Shown one piece after another: positions 6,569 through 7,947 of a DNA stretch of 7,947 nucleotides (position 1 is the first letter of the stretch; each line of letters starts with the position of its first letter). The notes under the pieces were generated by a model. That model did no database searches. It was not told the DNA's origin and saw only the letters and a program-made list of their open reading frames with translations. The translations under genes were made by a program, and so were the position numbers. The DNA comes from Accumulibacter sp. (lineage in GTDB: Bacteria > Pseudomonadota > Gammaproteobacteria > Burkholderiales > Rhodocyclaceae): positions 1-7,947 of the forward strand of contig DPSD01000646.1 of assembly GCA_003538495.1 (NCBI GenBank), written 5' to 3'.

Positions 6569-7393
6569 ATGGCGAAAATTGACGCTGTATTCGAGCGCCT
6601 GCAGGCGCAGGGGCGCAAGGCACTGATCCCGTTCATCACCGCCGGCGACCCCGATCCAGTGCTGACCGTCCCCTTGCTGCATACCTTGGTTCAGGCCGGC
6701 GCCGACATCATCGAGCTGGGTGTCCCGTTCTCGGATCCGATGGCCGACGGGCCGACCATCCAGCGCGCATCCGAGCGCGCGCTGGCGAAGGGCGTCAGCC
6801 TGCGGAAGGTGCTCGAAATGGTCGCCAATTTTCGCGCTGACGACAACGACACGCCGATCGTCCTGATGGGCTATGCCAACCCGATCGAGGCGATGGGCCT
6901 CGATGCCTTTGCCGCCGCGTCGTACGATGCCGGGGTAGACGGCGTGCTGGTGGTTGATTATCCGCCAGAGGAAGCGACCGACTTCGCCGAGACCCTGCAT
7001 CGGCACGCGCTCGATCCGATCTTTCTGCTGGCGCCGACTTCTAGTGATGCGCGCATCGTGCAGCTTGGTGCTCTGGCCAGCGGCTACATCTATTACGTCT
7101 CGCTGAAAGGCGTTACCGGATCGGCCGCGCTGGACGTCGCTGCCGTCGCCGCTCGCGTTCCCGAGATCCGGGCCCGCACCGGCGTTCCGGTAGGTGTCGG
7201 ATTCGGCATTCGTGATGCTGCGACGGCTGCCGCGGTCGCCCGGATTGCCGACGCGGTGGTGGTTGGTAGCCGCATCATCGAAGAACTTGAACAAGCGTCT
7301 GCCGATCAGGCCTGTGAGAAAGTGCGTGCCCTGATTGTCGAATTTCGACAGGCCATGGATGCCGCCACCAATGCGTCGCGAGGAAAGCCATGA
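6569..7393 (+). CDS. trpA: Tryptophan synthase alpha chain
   Basis: Alpha subunit of tryptophan synthase: cleaves indole-3-glycerol phosphate to indole and glyceraldehyde-3-phosphate and passes indole to TrpB. It is a (beta/alpha)8 barrel of 274 aa, normal length. The catalytic pair is intact: Glu49 in [11 protein letters not shown] and Asp60 in MADGP. Other family motifs are FITAGDPD (22-29), [10 protein letters not shown] (101-110), VVDYPPEEA (128-136, the interface loop region), LAPTSS (154-159), [10 protein letters not shown] (175-184), the phosphate-binding GVGFGIRD (209-216) and VVGSRII (231-237). The ATG is 2 bases after the trpB stop and has no convincing Shine-Dalgarno, which suggests translational coupling to trpB. 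Its stop overlaps the accD start as ATGA. The C-terminal tail after about residue 262 is a poorly conserved extension. Confidence 0.98.
   Translation: MAKIDAVFERLQAQGRKALIPFITAGDPDPVLTVPLLHTLVQAGADIIELGVPFSDPMADGPTIQRASERALAKGVSLRKVLEMVANFRADDNDTPIVLMGYANPIEAMGLDAFAAASYDAGVDGVLVVDYPPEEATDFAETLHRHALDPIFLLAPTSSDARIVQLGALASGYIYYVSLKGVTGSAALDVAAVAARVPEIRARTGVPVGVGFGIRDAATAAAVARIADAVVVGSRIIEELEQASADQACEKVRALIVEFRQAMDAATNASRGKP
7380..7384 (+). promoter_or_regulatory. Ribosome binding site for accD
   Basis: GAGGA ends 5 bases before ATG 7390, inside the last codons of trpA. It supports ATG 7390 as the accD start and, with the ATGA overlap, points to coupled translation of trpA and accD. Confidence 0.6.
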
Positions 7394-7947
7394 GCTGGTT
7401 GAGCAAGCTGCTACCGCCGAAGATCAAGAGAAACGCCGCTGGTTCGGTACGCAGGGCGGCCTTGCCCGAAGGTCTATGGAGCAAGTGCCCGAGTTGCGAG
7501 GCCGTGCTCTACGCCACCGACCTGGCGGCCAACTGCCATGTTTGTCCGAAGTGCGCCCATCACCTGCGAATCGATGCGCGCGCCCGGGTCGATTTGTTGC
7601 TCGATGCCGACGGGCGCAGCGAGATCGGCGACGAGTTGCTGCCGGTTGACACGCTGGCCTTCAAGGACAGCCGTCGTTACCCGGAGCGCCTGAAGGATGC
7701 CACCGATGCCACTGGCGAGACCGAGGCGCTGCTGGTCGTCAGGGGGGCGATCCACAAGCTGCCGGTGGTGCTGGCTGTTTTCGAGTTCAACTTCATGGGC
7801 GGTTCGATGGGCTCGGTACTCGGCGAGCGCTTCGTGCGTGGCGTACAGGCCGCTGTCGAGCAGCGCCTGCCTTTCATCTGCGTCACGGCTTCGGGTGGCG
7901 CACGCATGCAGGAAGGACTCTTCTCGCTGATGCAGATGGCCAAGACG
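7390..7947 (+). CDS. accD: Acetyl-CoA carboxylase carboxyltransferase beta subunit (3' end outside window)
   Basis: Beta subunit of the acetyl-CoA carboxylase carboxyltransferase, which with AccA moves the carboxyl group from biotin on AccB to acetyl-CoA, giving malonyl-CoA for fatty acid synthesis. The frame is open to the end of the window, so only 186 of about 290-305 residues are present. The opening [14 protein letters not shown] and [11 protein letters not shown] are typical. The N-terminal zinc ribbon is complete, Cys33-x2-Cys36-x15-Cys52-x2-Cys55, with an additional Cys49 beside it. The start of the crotonase-like carboxyltransferase fold follows: [20 protein letters not shown] (131-150), then [11 protein letters not shown] (166-176) and SLMQMAKT (179-186). 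The downstream acetyl-CoA site cannot be seen. The start ATG overlaps the trpA stop (ATGA). accD after trpA, often followed by folC, is a known proteobacterial arrangement. Confidence 0.97.
   Translation, partial: MSWLSKLLPPKIKRNAAGSVRRAALPEGLWSKCPSCEAVLYATDLAANCHVCPKCAHHLRIDARARVDLLLDADGRSEIGDELLPVDTLAFKDSRRYPERLKDATDATGETEALLVVRGAIHKLPVVLAVFEFNFMGGSMGSVLGERFVRGVQAAVEQRLPFICVTASGGARMQEGLFSLMQMAKT

Noticed and set aside
5382..6623. Antisense open frame of 413 codons opposite trpB
   Set aside because: It is the complement shadow of a strongly conserved gene and its composition and lack of motifs fit that explanation.

Overview
The window looks like chromosomal core sequence from a high-GC (roughly two thirds G+C by eye) betaproteobacterium. 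The order fimV, truA, trpF, trpB, trpA, accD is one I know from that class. A Rhodocyclales-type organism is my best guess, but this rests on gene order and protein flavour, not on a database comparison.

Layout, all on the + strand. Positions 16-3078 hold a large FimV-type hub protein: signal peptide, LysM, coiled coil, one membrane segment, long acidic cytoplasmic part and conserved C-terminal helical module. A strong intrinsic terminator follows at 3098-3134. Immediately after its T-run starts a compact gene train: a small CbiQ/EcfT-like membrane protein (3136-3756), truA (3760-4554), trpF (about 4551-5204), trpB (5361-6566), trpA (6569-7393) and accD (7390 to the window end, incomplete). 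Junctions are 3 bases, a 4-base overlap, a 156-base spacer, 2 bases and a 4-base overlap, so the train reads as one operon. The trpF-trpB spacer is the only real gap.

How they work together: TrpF, TrpB and TrpA catalyse the last three steps of tryptophan synthesis after phosphoribosyl transfer, apart from the TrpC step (the trpE, trpG, trpD and trpC genes are not here). TruA modifies tRNA anticodon arms. AccD is the carboxyltransferase beta subunit of acetyl-CoA carboxylase. FimV belongs to type IV pilus and polar organisation and is separated from the rest by the terminator. The EcfT-like protein is the odd member: it looks like a vitamin/metal transporter T-component without its coupling region, and no ATPase or substrate-binding partner is in view.

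No mobile element, CRISPR array, tRNA or rRNA was seen. I did not find a convincing new multi-gene system. The best leads are the orphan EcfT-like gene, the structured trpF-trpB spacer with a tiny overlapping ORF, and a possible promoter inside trpF.
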